Notes: generated by a model from the letters alone, not told the origin. Numbered from the stretch's first letter, positions 1 through 8,543 are shown. The stretch: DNA of 44,008 bases from Candidatus Kapaibacterium sp. (GCA_026390655.1 JAPLFN010000121.1:35488-79495), one strand, 5' to 3'. Translations and numbers: made by a program.

Positions 1-597
1 ATTATTGAGCACACGGACGATCCTCGTCTCTTTATTGCTCGTGCACTCTCGCCTGCAAAGGTTCGTGACGTGCAGATCAGTGAGGAAGGACGTCATGCAA
101 CAGTCATCGTTCCTGACGATCAAGTATCACTTGCCATTGGCAAGCAAGGACAGAATGTTCGATTGGCATCGAAGCTCACAGGATTCTCTCTTTCCCTTGT
201 GAAAGAAGGCGCTGAGGACGTTGAGTTGATCGAATTCCGTGATGAGATCGGGCGCGAGTTGTTCGACAAACTCATTCAAGCCGGAATCGATACCGCACGC
301 GAGTTCCTCGAAGCCGAACCATCGTTGTTGCTTTCAATAGCACCAAAAGAAAAGATCGTACACGTTCGCAAGATCATGTTCGAAGAATTCGAAGAGCGCG
401 AAGACCAAGGATATCTCACGGCACTGGAGGACGCTGCTGTGGCAGCGGAGACAAGTGCGGAAGTCTCCGAAGAGTCAGATGATATTGCAGAGTCATACGC
501 CGAAGACACTCCTGAGGTGGATGATTCTGTAGAAGTAGAAGTGACACCAGATGCAGAAGTTGTATCAGAGGATGGCGAAGAAAAGGTTGAGGATTAA
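1..597 (+). CDS. nusA: Transcription termination/antitermination factor NusA, C-terminal part
   Basis: The reading frame is open from base 1 to the TAA at 595-597, so the gene enters from the left and only about 198 residues are present. The fragment starts inside the second KH domain: its GxxG loop lies in a stretch reading VSLAIGKQGQNVRLASK, typical of NusA KH2, which binds RNA behind RNA polymerase. It continues with a helical region and ends in a tail of about 60 residues rich in Glu and Asp. Twelve bases separate it from infB, the usual nusA-infB order of the translation operon. The internal ATG at 70 is not the start, because KH sequence continues upstream of it. The identification is secure from motif and context; the acidic tail is lineage-variable. 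Confidence 0.95.
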   Translation: MIEHTDDPRLFIARALSPAKVRDVQISEEGRHATVIVPDDQVSLAIGKQGQNVRLASKLTGFSLSLVKEGAEDVELIEFRDEIGRELFDKLIQAGIDTAREFLEAEPSLLLSIAPKEKIVHVRKIMFEEFEEREDQGYLTALEDAAVAAETSAEVSEESDDIAESYAEDTPEVDDSVEVEVTPDAEVVSEDGEEKVED

Positions 598-609
598 CTG
601 TAAGGGTGT

Positions 610-3225
610 ATGTCAGGGACTGTTGGAAATAAACTCTTTAAGATCGCGAGTCAGATCAATATTGGTCGCGATGCGATCGTTGAGCATCTTGCCTCGAAGG
701 GTCATAAGATCGAGAACAAGGCCACAACGGTCTTGTCCGAAGAGCAATATGACATCGTGATCGATAAGTTTGCGAAAGAACTCAAGACCGCGGAAAAACA
801 ACGCGAAAAGGTTCAACGCCAACATCAAATACGCAAAACTCAGCTTGAGCAAGGGAGCGCAGTATCGATTGATACGATCGCCGAAGCTCATGAGCGTGAG
901 CGTGAGATCGAGGAGCGTTTAGAGCGCCCGGCTACAGTTGCTGCCCCTGCAGCGCAGGTTGAAGATGTTGTAGAGCCAGCGCCACCTCAGGTTGAAAAGC
1001 CGGAGCCTACGGCTATTCCGCAAGCCCCTTCTGTAACCGTCACGCCCGAGCCGGTATTGCAAGAACCAGCACCGGAAGTGACTGGTCCTGCTGTTGGCGT
1101 CGTTATCGACCTAGCGGCAATCGCTAAGACAGACGTCAAGCAGGTTCGTGAAGATCCAACGAAGAAGACCAAGGCAAAACAAGCACCAGCCGCGAAGGTC
1201 GATGTACCACCACCGACGCCGGCAGAGTCTCCTGCAGTGGTAGAACCCGAGGCCGCCAAAGCGGTTGTTGCGGATGATGCAGTAGACGCTACAACGCCTG
1301 TTACCGAAGATGGCAGCGCAGACACTGATGAGAAAAAAGGAAAACGGAAACGCAAGGGTGTTATCGAGGTCGAGTACAATTCTGGTGGCAACGCTCAACT
1401 GCGCGGACTTACCGTACTTGGTAAGATAGACCTTGCTCCGAAAGCCGTGCCTCGTCCTAAACGCAATGAGCGTGGACCCGGTGGTGGTGCGGCAGGGGGC
1501 TCACGCGGCGCAATAGGTGACGCACTCGCGGCACGCAAGGGCCCGGGTCAGACAGGAACAGGAACGGGAACAGGAACAGCATCAACCGGAGCACAAGGTG
1601 GATACGATCCAAATCGTCCTCGCCGTCCGGCCGGTGGTGGCCCAACTAGCCCAGGCCTCGGACAGTCTGCTGCAGCAAAAAAGGCTGCTGATAAGAAACG
1701 CAAAACGCCGGCAAAGGGTATGCGGACTCAGGTATCCGACTCCGATGTAGAACGCGCGATTCGTCAGACACTTTCAGGAATGGAACTCAATCCGACTGGA
1801 GGACGTGCGAAGCTTCGTCAGCGCAAGCGGATGGAGCGCGAAGAGAAGGAAGCTATCCGTCAAGAAGAACGCGCACGTGAAGACAACATTCTCCGTCTGT
1901 CAGAGTTCGTAACGACGGCTGACCTCGCGAACCTCATGCAGGTGACGGCTTCTGATATCATCATGAAGTGTATGGGGCTTGGATTGATGGTTTCCATCAA
2001 CCAACGTCTCGACAAAGACACGATCACACTCATCGCCTCAGATTACGGCTTTGAAGTGACGTTCCTTGATGGTCAGGCTGAACAAGACATTGAAGACGAC
2101 GTTGACGATCCGGAAACTCTCCAAGGTCGTTCGCCGATCGTTACGATCATGGGTCACGTTGACCACGGTAAGACGTCGTTGCTCGACTACATTCGTAATG
2201 CGAATGTTGTTGCAGGTGAAGCAGGCGGAATCACGCAGCACATCGGTGCATATCGTGTAGAGACTCCATCCGGGCGTGCCGTTACGTTCCTCGATACACC
2301 GGGTCACGAGGCCTTTACGGCCATGCGCGCACGCGGTGCACAAGTAACAGACATCGTTGTACTCGTTGTTGCGGCCGATGATAGTGTGATGCCTCAAACA
2401 ATTGAAGCCATTTCACACGCACAAGCAGCGAATGCTCCGATCATTGTTGCTATCAATAAGTGCGATCGCCCTGAAGCAAATCCAGATCGTATACGTCAAC
2501 AACTGACGGACCATGGTGTCCTCGTTGAAGACTGGGGCGGTAAGTATCAGGTAGTTGAAGTCTCGGCAAAGCTTGGAACAAACGTTCCCCAACTGCTCGA
2601 AAAGATCCTTCTTGAAGCAGACCTCCTTGAGCTCAAGGCGAATCCCGAACGCAATGCTCGTGCTGCCGTTATCGAAGCACATGTTGATAAGGGGCGCGGT
2701 AATGTTGTAACAGTGATCGTACAAAAAGGTACTCTCAATGTCGGCGACATCTTCGTCTGTGGTCAGTTCGCTGGTCGCGTGCGTGCGATGTTTGATGAGC
2801 GCGGCAACCGTTTGGACTCGGCCGGACCTTCCATGCCTGCTCAGGTAACGGGATTTGACGGACTTCCAAATGCCGGTGACATTCTGATCGAAATGGAAAC
2901 GGATGCCGATGCCAGAGACGTGGCAACGCGCAGACAGCAACTCCGCCGTGAGCAACAGTTCCGCGGTATGCGCCACATCACACTCGATGATATTTCGGCA
3001 CAGATACAGATCGGTGGCGTAAAGGAACTTCGACTCATCGTTCGCGCAGATGTGAGCGGATCTATCGAAGCCCTCTCCGATTCGTTGCAGAAACTCTCTA
3101 CCAACGAAGTCAAGATCAACATCATCTTTAAGGCAGTGGGCGCGACCACCCAGAGCGACATCATGCTCGCCGCCGCATCACAGTGCCTCCTGCAACACGC
3201 AAGCTTGCAGAATCCGAAGAAGTAG
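610..3225 (+). CDS. infB: Translation initiation factor IF-2, N-terminal and GTPase part (frame-broken)
   Basis: IF-2 is the GTPase that brings initiator fMet-tRNA to the 30S subunit. The protein has a long Ala/Pro/Lys/Glu-rich N-terminal region (about residues 1-440) with a short Gly-Thr repeat. The G domain follows, with GHVDHGKT near residue 513 (G1), DTPGHE near 562 (G3) and NKCD near 615 (G4), then domain II. The true IF-2 frame ends at LAAAS (codon 3178-3180). The last 14 codons to the stop at 3225 are out of frame and unlike IF-2. The rest of domains III-IV continues in another frame from about 3183. About ten residues normally found between the two parts are absent, so this is a deletion rather than a single-base slip. 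The start ATG at 610 lies 12 nt after nusA. Confidence 0.93.
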   Translation: MSGTVGNKLFKIASQINIGRDAIVEHLASKGHKIENKATTVLSEEQYDIVIDKFAKELKTAEKQREKVQRQHQIRKTQLEQGSAVSIDTIAEAHEREREIEERLERPATVAAPAAQVEDVVEPAPPQVEKPEPTAIPQAPSVTVTPEPVLQEPAPEVTGPAVGVVIDLAAIAKTDVKQVREDPTKKTKAKQAPAAKVDVPPPTPAESPAVVEPEAAKAVVADDAVDATTPVTEDGSADTDEKKGKRKRKGVIEVEYNSGGNAQLRGLTVLGKIDLAPKAVPRPKRNERGPGGGAAGGSRGAIGDALAARKGPGQTGTGTGTGTASTGAQGGYDPNRPRRPAGGGPTSPGLGQSAAAKKAADKKRKTPAKGMRTQVSDSDVERAIRQTLSGMELNPTGGRAKLRQRKRMEREEKEAIRQEERAREDNILRLSEFVTTADLANLMQVTASDIIMKCMGLGLMVSINQRLDKDTITLIASDYGFEVTFLDGQAEQDIEDDVDDPETLQGRSPIVTIMGHVDHGKTSLLDYIRNANVVAGEAGGITQHIGAYRVETPSGRAVTFLDTPGHEAFTAMRARGAQVTDIVVLVVAADDSVMPQTIEAISHAQAANAPIIVAINKCDRPEANPDRIRQQLTDHGVLVEDWGGKYQVVEVSAKLGTNVPQLLEKILLEADLLELKANPERNARAAVIEAHVDKGRGNVVTVIVQKGTLNVGDIFVCGQFAGRVRAMFDERGNRLDSAGPSMPAQVTGFDGLPNAGDILIEMETDADARDVATRRQQLRREQQFRGMRHITLDDISAQIQIGGVKELRLIVRADVSGSIEALSDSLQKLSTNEVKINIIFKAVGATTQSDIMLAAASQCLLQHASLQNPKK

Positions 3226-3608
3226 ATGTGCGCCTCTATTCCATTATCTACGACTGTATCAACGAAGTTCAGCTAGCCCTCGAAGGTATGCTTACTCCGG
3301 ATATCAAGGAAGAGATCACCTCTGGCATCGAAGTTCGCGCGATCTTCAAGATCAGCAAATTGGGTACTATCGCGGGTTGTATGGTGCAGTCCGGTAAAAT
3401 CACTCGGAATGACAAGGTTCGCGTACTTCGCGATGGCTTCGAGATCTTCAAAGGAACACTGGCATCTCTCAAGCGCATCAAGGATGATGTTCGTGAAGTA
3501 GACTCCGGTTACGAGTGCGGTATTGCTCTCAATGGCTTCAATGACCTAGAAGTAGGAGATATCATTGAAGGCTACAAGACCACTGAAGTGAAACGAAAGC
3601 TCTCCTAA
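3183..3608 (+). CDS. infB: Translation initiation factor IF-2, C-terminal part (continuation after frame break)
   Basis: This frame carries the missing C-terminus of IF-2, about 141 residues. It begins at VPPATRKLAESEEVDVRLY, matching the conserved segment after the GFxVR motif in other IF-2 proteins. It then covers domains III and IV, including the fMet-tRNA-binding C2 domain, with YECGIAL and DLEVGDIIEGY near the end. It is unlikely to be an independent gene: the GTG at 3183 is simply where the frame resumes. Together with the preceding part it would give a protein of roughly 1000 residues. It ends 2 nt before rbfA. Confidence 0.88.
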   Translation: MPPATRKLAESEEVDVRLYSIIYDCINEVQLALEGMLTPDIKEEITSGIEVRAIFKISKLGTIAGCMVQSGKITRNDKVRVLRDGFEIFKGTLASLKRIKDDVREVDSGYECGIALNGFNDLEVGDIIEGYKTTEVKRKLS

Positions 3609-3610
3609 CC

Positions 3611-3991
3611 GTGTCGATTCGTACCGAAAGAGTATCCGTAGAGATCCAGAAGGCATTAGCAGTGCCCCTTAAGTCGATCTCTGAAGAGATATCGGCGGGT
3701 TTTATCACCGTTACAGAGGTGAGACTCTCCCCGGATCTTCAGACGGCTCGCGTCTACATCAGCGTGTTCGGCGGTAAGCGGACTCCGGCTGAAGTGTTGC
3801 ATCACATTGAACAACATGAATCCGGACGCCTTCGTCATCACATTGCTAAGGCGGTCAGACTTCGGTATGCTCCTACATTGAAATTTTATATCGACGATTC
3901 GCTTGATCGTGCAATGCGCATCGAAACCCTACTCGATAGTGTGAAACCAAAGGACGATGGATCCGTGGACGGTGAACCAGATGGTGAATGA
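3611..3991 (+). CDS. rbfA: 30S ribosome-binding factor A
   Basis: RbfA is a small KH-fold protein that binds the immature 30S subunit and helps process the 5' end of 16S rRNA, important in the cold. The 126-residue product has the family layout: SIRTERVSVEIQKAL at the N-terminus, the ITVTEVRLSPDLQTARVYISVFG strand region in the middle (quoted from its two halves, about residues 32-54), and FYIDDSLDRAMRIETLL near the end. It starts with GTG, 2 nt after the infB stop, consistent with translational coupling. The acidic tail is unremarkable. The order infB-rbfA-truB is the classical one. Confidence 0.93.
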   Translation: MSIRTERVSVEIQKALAVPLKSISEEISAGFITVTEVRLSPDLQTARVYISVFGGKRTPAEVLHHIEQHESGRLRHHIAKAVRLRYAPTLKFYIDDSLDRAMRIETLLDSVKPKDDGSVDGEPDGE

Positions 3992-4031
3992 CAGACTTCT
4001 TTTGGATCGATCTTCCCTCAACACTCTCGAT

Positions 4032-4718
4032 ATGTGGTTAGAAGCAGCACGAACAGACGGTGCGATAGCGCTCATTGACAAAGAAGAAGATTGGACCTCG
4101 TTTGATTGCGTAGCAAAACTGCGCGGTCTCACGAGAGTGAAACGTGTAGGTCACGCCGGAACGCTTGACCCGCTTGCTACGGGGCTTCTTGTTATCTGCT
4201 TCGGTAAGGCCACGAAGGACCTTGCTCACCTGCAGGACGATGACAAGGAATATGAAGTAGAGATCATGCTTGGTGCAACCTCTACCACAGACGACCGCGG
4301 TGGCGAGATAGAGGTCATGCATGACGTCGCTGTGCCAACGATAGATGAGATCACGAAGGCGTTGACTCTCTTCACAGGTGTGATAGATCAGATACCGCCG
4401 GCATTCAGTGCGATCAAACACGATGGGAAGCGGCAATATGAACTCGCTCGCCAAGGCAAGGAGTTCACGCCGAAACTGAGACAGGTGACTGTTCATTCAA
4501 TCGATAAGATCACAGTTACCTGGCCAGTGGTATCGTGCACGATCAAATGCTCCAAGGGCACATACATCCGATCGATCGCACGCGATCTCGGACAGCAGCT
4601 TGGCTGCGGCGGATATGTTTCGGCGTTGCGCAGAACCGTAAGTGGTGGATTTGGTGTTGATAAAGCACTCCGTGTTTCTGATGTTCAGATCGCTCTATCT
4701 GAAAAGGTGGCCGTATGA
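4032..4718 (+). CDS. truB: tRNA pseudouridine(55) synthase TruB
   Basis: TruB isomerises U55 in the T-loop of tRNAs. The signature GHAGTLDPLATG contains the catalytic Asp at about residue 46. The later KGTYIRSIARDLG motif and the PPAFSAIKHDGKR segment are also typical. The frame is open further upstream (possible starts at 3957, 3981 and 3984, overlapping rbfA). I chose the ATG at 4032 because it leaves about 20 residues before the WTSF motif, as in Bacteroides homologs, and gives 229 residues. The stop overlaps the ribF start (ATGA at 4715), indicating one operon. Confidence 0.92.
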   Translation: MWLEAARTDGAIALIDKEEDWTSFDCVAKLRGLTRVKRVGHAGTLDPLATGLLVICFGKATKDLAHLQDDDKEYEVEIMLGATSTTDDRGGEIEVMHDVAVPTIDEITKALTLFTGVIDQIPPAFSAIKHDGKRQYELARQGKEFTPKLRQVTVHSIDKITVTWPVVSCTIKCSKGTYIRSIARDLGQQLGCGGYVSALRRTVSGGFGVDKALRVSDVQIALSEKVAV

Positions 4719-5674
4719 ACATTGTACGCTTTGGAAAGGATGCAATTCCATTCGATACAAAGACTGCGATCACAGTTGGCACGTTTGACGGCGTACACTG
4801 CGGACATCAGGGGATCATCAAACGAATGCGCGAAGTGGCTCAACAACAGGAAGAACGCATCGTTGTTGTGACCTTTGATCCACATCCACAGATCGTGTTG
4901 GCAAAACCTGATCGCGAACCCCTTCAATTGCTCACAAGTATCGAAGAGCGTTGCGATCTGCTTGAGAGTGTCGGAGTGGATACTGTAGTGATTCTTCCGT
5001 TCTCACGAGAGTTTGCGGCAATGCCTGCGGATGAGTTTGTTCGGAGTGTGATCGTTGAGTCAATCGGTGTACAACATTTCTTCATTGGTCATGATCATTC
5101 CTTTGGAAAGGATCGTGGCGGTAATGAAGAGCTGTTGCAACAGCTTGGAAAAGAGTATGGCTTTGAGGTGGAACACATTTTGCCGCTGGTTTGTGACGGT
5201 GTAGTCGTGAACAGTACAAAAGTGCGAGCCGCGTTAAAGTCTGGTAACGTAGATGAGGCCAGTGTAATGCTCGGTAGACCCTATGCCGTGCGTGGTGTTG
5301 TTCAGCATGGTGATGGCAGGGGGCGAACACTAGGCATACCCACTGCAAACATCAAGCCCCCTGACGAGCATAAACTGCTTCCAGGTAACGGCATCTACGT
5401 TGTCTCATCTGTGATCGATGGGCAGAAGTTGATCGGCATGGCAAGTGTTGGTGTCCGCCCAATGTTCACACAGGATGTAGTTGCAACATTAGAAGTGAAT
5501 TATCTCGATATCGACGTGGACATCTATGGGAGGACGCTCGATGTGGAGTTTTATTCGAGACTTCGTGACGAGATCAACTATGCAAGTGTAGACGAACTTC
5601 TTCTTCAGATCGAAGTAGACAAACAACAAACAAGAATGTATCAACAACTCATTATCGAACGGAGTACATCATGA
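4715..5674 (+). CDS. ribF: Bifunctional riboflavin kinase / FAD synthetase RibF
   Basis: RibF converts riboflavin to FMN and then FAD. The N-terminal nucleotidyltransferase domain (about residues 15-180) shows the HxGH-type signature in GTFDGVHCGHQG and GHDHSFGKDRGGN near residue 125. The C-terminal kinase domain (about 185-310) shows GDGRGRTLGIPTANI with the conserved PTAN element. Its 319 residues are a normal length. The start overlaps the truB stop and the stop overlaps the rpsO start, both by ATGA, so no FMN riboswitch leader is possible directly upstream and none is seen. Confidence 0.95.
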   Translation: MNIVRFGKDAIPFDTKTAITVGTFDGVHCGHQGIIKRMREVAQQQEERIVVVTFDPHPQIVLAKPDREPLQLLTSIEERCDLLESVGVDTVVILPFSREFAAMPADEFVRSVIVESIGVQHFFIGHDHSFGKDRGGNEELLQQLGKEYGFEVEHILPLVCDGVVVNSTKVRAALKSGNVDEASVMLGRPYAVRGVVQHGDGRGRTLGIPTANIKPPDEHKLLPGNGIYVVSSVIDGQKLIGMASVGVRPMFTQDVVATLEVNYLDIDVDIYGRTLDVEFYSRLRDEINYASVDELLLQIEVDKQQTRMYQQLIIERSTS

Positions 5675-5937
5675 TCACCAAAGAGCGTAAAGCCGAACTC
5701 GTGCAGATGCATGGTGGATCGGATAGCAATACCGGCAAGCCGGAAGTACAGATCGCAATCTTGACCGAACACATCAAGCTGTTGTCCGGCCATTGCGAAA
5801 CACACAGAAAAGACCACCACTCACGTCGTGGCCTTATCATGCTCGTTGCAAAGCGGAAGAACTTGCTTTCGTATCTCCAAAAGAACGAATTGCCACGTTA
5901 CCGCGAGATTCTCGCAACACTCGGACTTCGCAAGTAA
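5671..5937 (+). CDS. rpsO: 30S ribosomal protein S15
   Basis: This 88-residue protein binds the central domain of 16S rRNA and bridges to the 50S subunit. Recognisable family segments include TGKPEVQIAILTEHIKLL, the DHHSRRGL motif in the middle, and RNLLSYL-like sequence (here KNLLSYLQKNELPRY). It begins in a 4-nt overlap with ribF and is followed directly by a strong terminator and then pnp, the widely conserved rpsO-pnp order. Confidence 0.97.
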   Translation: MITKERKAELVQMHGGSDSNTGKPEVQIAILTEHIKLLSGHCETHRKDHHSRRGLIMLVAKRKNLLSYLQKNELPRYREILATLGLRK

Positions 5938-5945
5938 TTTCAATG

Positions 5946-5978
5946 GACGACGGCGCTTTATGCGCCGTCGTCTGTTTC
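5946..5978 (+). terminator. Intrinsic terminator after rpsO
   Basis: A perfect 11-bp GC-rich stem, GACGACGGCGC pairing with GCGCCGTCGTC around a 5-nt loop (TTTAT), is followed by a T-rich stretch (TGTTTCTG). It starts 8 nt after the rpsO stop and would end the nusA-rpsO transcript. The T-run is weak, so some read-through into pnp is likely. Confidence 0.8.
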
Positions 5979-5996
5979 TGACCTAGGGCAACAATG

Positions 5997-6038
5997 AGCC
6001 CCTTTCAACGGCATCGTGACACTCTTTGTCAAGGGGCT
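5997..6038. repeat. Inverted pair of the over-represented word AGCCCCTT / AAGGGGCT in the pnp leader
   Basis: AGCCCCTT at 5997-6004 and its exact complement AAGGGGCT at 6031-6038 flank a 26-nt loop in the rpsO-pnp gap. They could form an 8-bp stem in the 5' leader of pnp. The same word is strongly enriched elsewhere in the window. Two roles are possible: a leader stem for pnp autoregulation, as known in E. coli, or a paired copy of a genome-wide word. Confidence 0.6.
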
Positions 6039-6107
6039 ATCTTAGCCTCCTGACAAGGAGTGATGGATGATCGCGATGCCCAACACCCAATTACCTGTAG
6101 GTTTTTC

Positions 6108-8474
6108 ATGCATACGGTCAAAAAGACCATCAACGGCAAAGAGCTCTCGTTAGAGACCGGTCGCTTTGCCAAACTCTCCGCAGGAGCCGTCATGGTTCGC
6201 TACGGAGATACAATGGTTCTAGTAGCTGCCAACTCGGCAACAGAACCAAAGCCTGATCTCGACTTTCTCCCGCTCACGTGTGAGTATCGCGAGAAGCAAG
6301 CATCGTCTGGCAAGATCCCGGGCGGATTTTTCCGTCGGGAAGCTCGTCCATCGAACAAGGAGATCCTTTGTTCACGTCTTATGGACAGACCTCTACGTCC
6401 ACTCTTTCCAAAGGACTGGCGTAGCGAGATCCAAGTGATCGGAACGGTCTATTCGTACGATCTCGAGAACGAACCGGATATGCTTGCCGTTATCGGTGCT
6501 TCAGCAGCGCTTATAACGAGTGACATTCCATTCAAGGGTCCAGTTTCCGAAGTACGCGTTTGTCGCGTTGACGGAGAGTTTGTGATCCTTCCAACATTCG
6601 AACAAATGGAAGCATCTGATCTTGAGATCATCGTTGCCGGATCAGACGCATCGATAGTGATGGTCGAAGGGTCGAGCAAGGAAATCTCTGAAGCAGACTT
6701 CGTTGCAGCGATGGAGTTTGCGCACACGTGGATCCGCGAGATCAACGCATTGCAACTCGAGCTTGCTGCTCTTGTGAACCCAACGAAGCGCGAAGTAGCT
6801 TCTACGGCACCACCGGAAGAGATCGTTAGCGCAATCGACGCCGCCATTGCAGAACGCATTCGCAAGCAGATCCGCATCAATTCCTCCAAGGAAGAGCGTA
6901 ATGCCTTCCGTTCTGAAGTGAAGAAGCTTGCGTTGGAAGCTGCAACGGCGGTTGTTGCGGGCGACGCAGAGAAGTTTGCAGCCGTTAAGGTTGACAAGGT
7001 TGTCGGTGGTGTTGTTAAGAAGATCGAAGCGCGCGAAATGCGCGAAATGATCCTTAGCGAAGGCCGCCGTCTCGATGGTCGTAAGACCGACGAAATCCGC
7101 CCGATCACGGTAGAGACAGGCGTTTTGCCACGTCCGCACGGATCGGCTCTGTTCACGCGTGGTGAAACACAATCACTTACCACCGTTACCCTCGGTACAA
7201 AGAAGAGTGCGCAGCTTGTTGACGGACTCCGTCCGACGTATGAGTTGAAGTACATGCTGCACTACAACTTCCCGCCGTTCTCTACTGGTGAGACTGGACG
7301 TTTTGGTTTTACAAGTCGTCGCGAAACAGGTCACGGCGATCTTGCAGAGCGTGCACTTGAGCCATTTCTTCCAAATGATGTGGACTTCCCGTATACCATA
7401 CGTGTAGTGTCTGACGTTCTCGAGTCGAATGGTTCTTCCTCCATGGCAACGGTATGCGCTGGTTCACTTGCGTTGTATCATGCGGGTGTGCCGATGACGA
7501 ATGCCGTTTCCGGCATCGCAATGGGTCTCATCCTTGAAGGCGATCGTTTTGCCGTTCTCAGCGACATCCTCGGTGATGAAGACTTCTTGGGCGACATGGA
7601 CTTTAAAGTCACCGGTACTACTACCGGTATCACGGCGTGTCAGATGGACATCAAGGTTGAGGGATTGTCGGTAGACATCATGCGCAAGGCTCTTGCACAA
7701 GCGCGCGACGGTCGCCTTCACATCCTCGGCATCATGAATGCCCACATGAACAAGCCTAATGATGATCTCTCGCAATTCGCGCCGAAGCTTACAACGATCA
7801 TGATCCCTGTGGAGATGATCGGTGCGGTTATCGGACCAGGCGGCGAGATGATTCGTAGCATTTGTAAGGACACCAACACAGAGATCAACATCGAGGACGA
7901 TGGTTCTATCACGATCGCGGCCATCGATGGCGCGAGTTGTGACGCGGCTATCGCGAGAATCCGTGATATCACACGTCCGATCGAGATCGACACCGTCTTT
8001 ACCGGAAGAGTCAAGGAGATCCGTGAAGGTCTTGGTGCCTTCATCGAGATTCGTCCAAAGAAGGAAGGCCTGCTTCACATTTCTCAACTCGACCACCGTC
8101 GCGTTGAAAATGTAGGCGACGTTCTCAAGGTTGGCGAGATGATCGAAGTAAAGGTTATCGAAGTACAGCCGGACGGTAAGGTACGCCTCTCTCGCAAGGC
8201 ACTGTTGCCACTACCGGAAGGTATGGAAGCATCTGAGGATCGTCCACGTTCACCACGTCCTTCATACGGCGGTGGTGGTGGGGATCGTGGCGGACGTAGT
8301 GGCGGAGACCGTGGTGGTGACCGTTACGGCCGTGGCGGTGGTGGTGATCGCGGACGTGGTCCACGTGATGATCGTCCTCGTGACGACCGTCCTCGTGACG
8401 ACCGTCCTCGTGACGACCGTCCACGTGATGATCGTCCTCGTGATGATCGTCCAAACGACGATCGTCCACGCTGA
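6108..8474 (+). CDS. pnp: Polyribonucleotide nucleotidyltransferase (PNPase)
   Basis: PNPase degrades RNA 3' to 5' by phosphorolysis. Order of domains: first RNase PH core (about residues 5-215), all-alpha region, second RNase PH core with the metal-site segment LSDILGDEDFLGDMDFKVTG near 480, KH domain with GAVIGPGGEMI near 570, and S1 domain beginning TGRVKEIREGLGAFIEI near 630. After residue about 705 there is a long tail: a Gly/Arg-rich RGG-like stretch followed by seven five-residue P-R-D-D-R repeats. I chose the ATG at 6108 (MHTVKKTI) over the in-frame GTG at 6060, because family homology begins here. The product is 788 residues. Confidence 0.95.
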   Translation: MHTVKKTINGKELSLETGRFAKLSAGAVMVRYGDTMVLVAANSATEPKPDLDFLPLTCEYREKQASSGKIPGGFFRREARPSNKEILCSRLMDRPLRPLFPKDWRSEIQVIGTVYSYDLENEPDMLAVIGASAALITSDIPFKGPVSEVRVCRVDGEFVILPTFEQMEASDLEIIVAGSDASIVMVEGSSKEISEADFVAAMEFAHTWIREINALQLELAALVNPTKREVASTAPPEEIVSAIDAAIAERIRKQIRINSSKEERNAFRSEVKKLALEAATAVVAGDAEKFAAVKVDKVVGGVVKKIEAREMREMILSEGRRLDGRKTDEIRPITVETGVLPRPHGSALFTRGETQSLTTVTLGTKKSAQLVDGLRPTYELKYMLHYNFPPFSTGETGRFGFTSRRETGHGDLAERALEPFLPNDVDFPYTIRVVSDVLESNGSSSMATVCAGSLALYHAGVPMTNAVSGIAMGLILEGDRFAVLSDILGDEDFLGDMDFKVTGTTTGITACQMDIKVEGLSVDIMRKALAQARDGRLHILGIMNAHMNKPNDDLSQFAPKLTTIMIPVEMIGAVIGPGGEMIRSICKDTNTEINIEDDGSITIAAIDGASCDAAIARIRDITRPIEIDTVFTGRVKEIREGLGAFIEIRPKKEGLLHISQLDHRRVENVGDVLKVGEMIEVKVIEVQPDGKVRLSRKALLPLPEGMEASEDRPRSPRPSYGGGGGDRGGRSGGDRGGDRYGRGGGGDRGRGPRDDRPRDDRPRDDRPRDDRPRDDRPRDDRPNDDRPR
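8361..8465 (+). repeat. 15-bp tandem repeat encoding the PNPase tail
   Basis: Seven in-frame 15-nt units of the type CCTCGTGACGACCGT follow each other without gaps. Units 2, 3 and 4 are identical, while others differ by a few bases, mostly at third positions. Each encodes Pro-Arg-Asp-Asp-Arg. Identical neighbouring units suggest recent slippage or unequal exchange, so copy number may vary among strains. Confidence 0.9.
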
Positions 8475-8501
8475 TAGCATCAATCATCTGTTGTGAATAA
8501 A

Positions 8502-8540
8502 AAACGTAGCGTATCAAGCAATTGATGCGCTACGTTTGTA
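8502..8540 (+). terminator. Hairpin terminator between pnp and sbtA (16-bp stem, GCAA loop)
   Basis: AAACGTAGCGTATCAA (8502-8517) pairs with TTGATGCGCTACGTTT (8522-8537), with one T-G wobble, around a GCAA tetraloop of the stable GNRA class. An A-rich run precedes it (AATAAAA) and T-rich sequence follows, so it can work in both directions. It ends only 6 nt before the sbtA start codon. Confidence 0.8.
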
Positions 8541-8543
8541 TAT

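Noticed and set aside
1551-1582. Short ACAGGAACGG-type repeat as a separate element
   Set aside because: It is an in-frame Gly-Thr low-complexity stretch of the IF-2 N-terminal region and is not found elsewhere in the window.
3160-3225. Programmed ribosomal frameshift in infB
   Set aside because: About ten conserved residues are missing, not just a frame change, and no slippery heptamer is seen.
4690-4720. FMN riboswitch in front of ribF
   Set aside because: ribF overlaps truB by 4 nt, leaving no leader, and no RFN-like conserved blocks were seen in truB.
6449-7255. 268-codon minus-strand open frame inside pnp
   Set aside because: It is a shadow of the well-conserved pnp coding sequence; the translation is Ser/Ile/Arg-rich with no recognisable domain.
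8155-8517. His/Asp-rich minus-strand frame opposite the pnp tail
   Set aside because: It is the antisense of the 15-bp repeat; low complexity with no independent signals.
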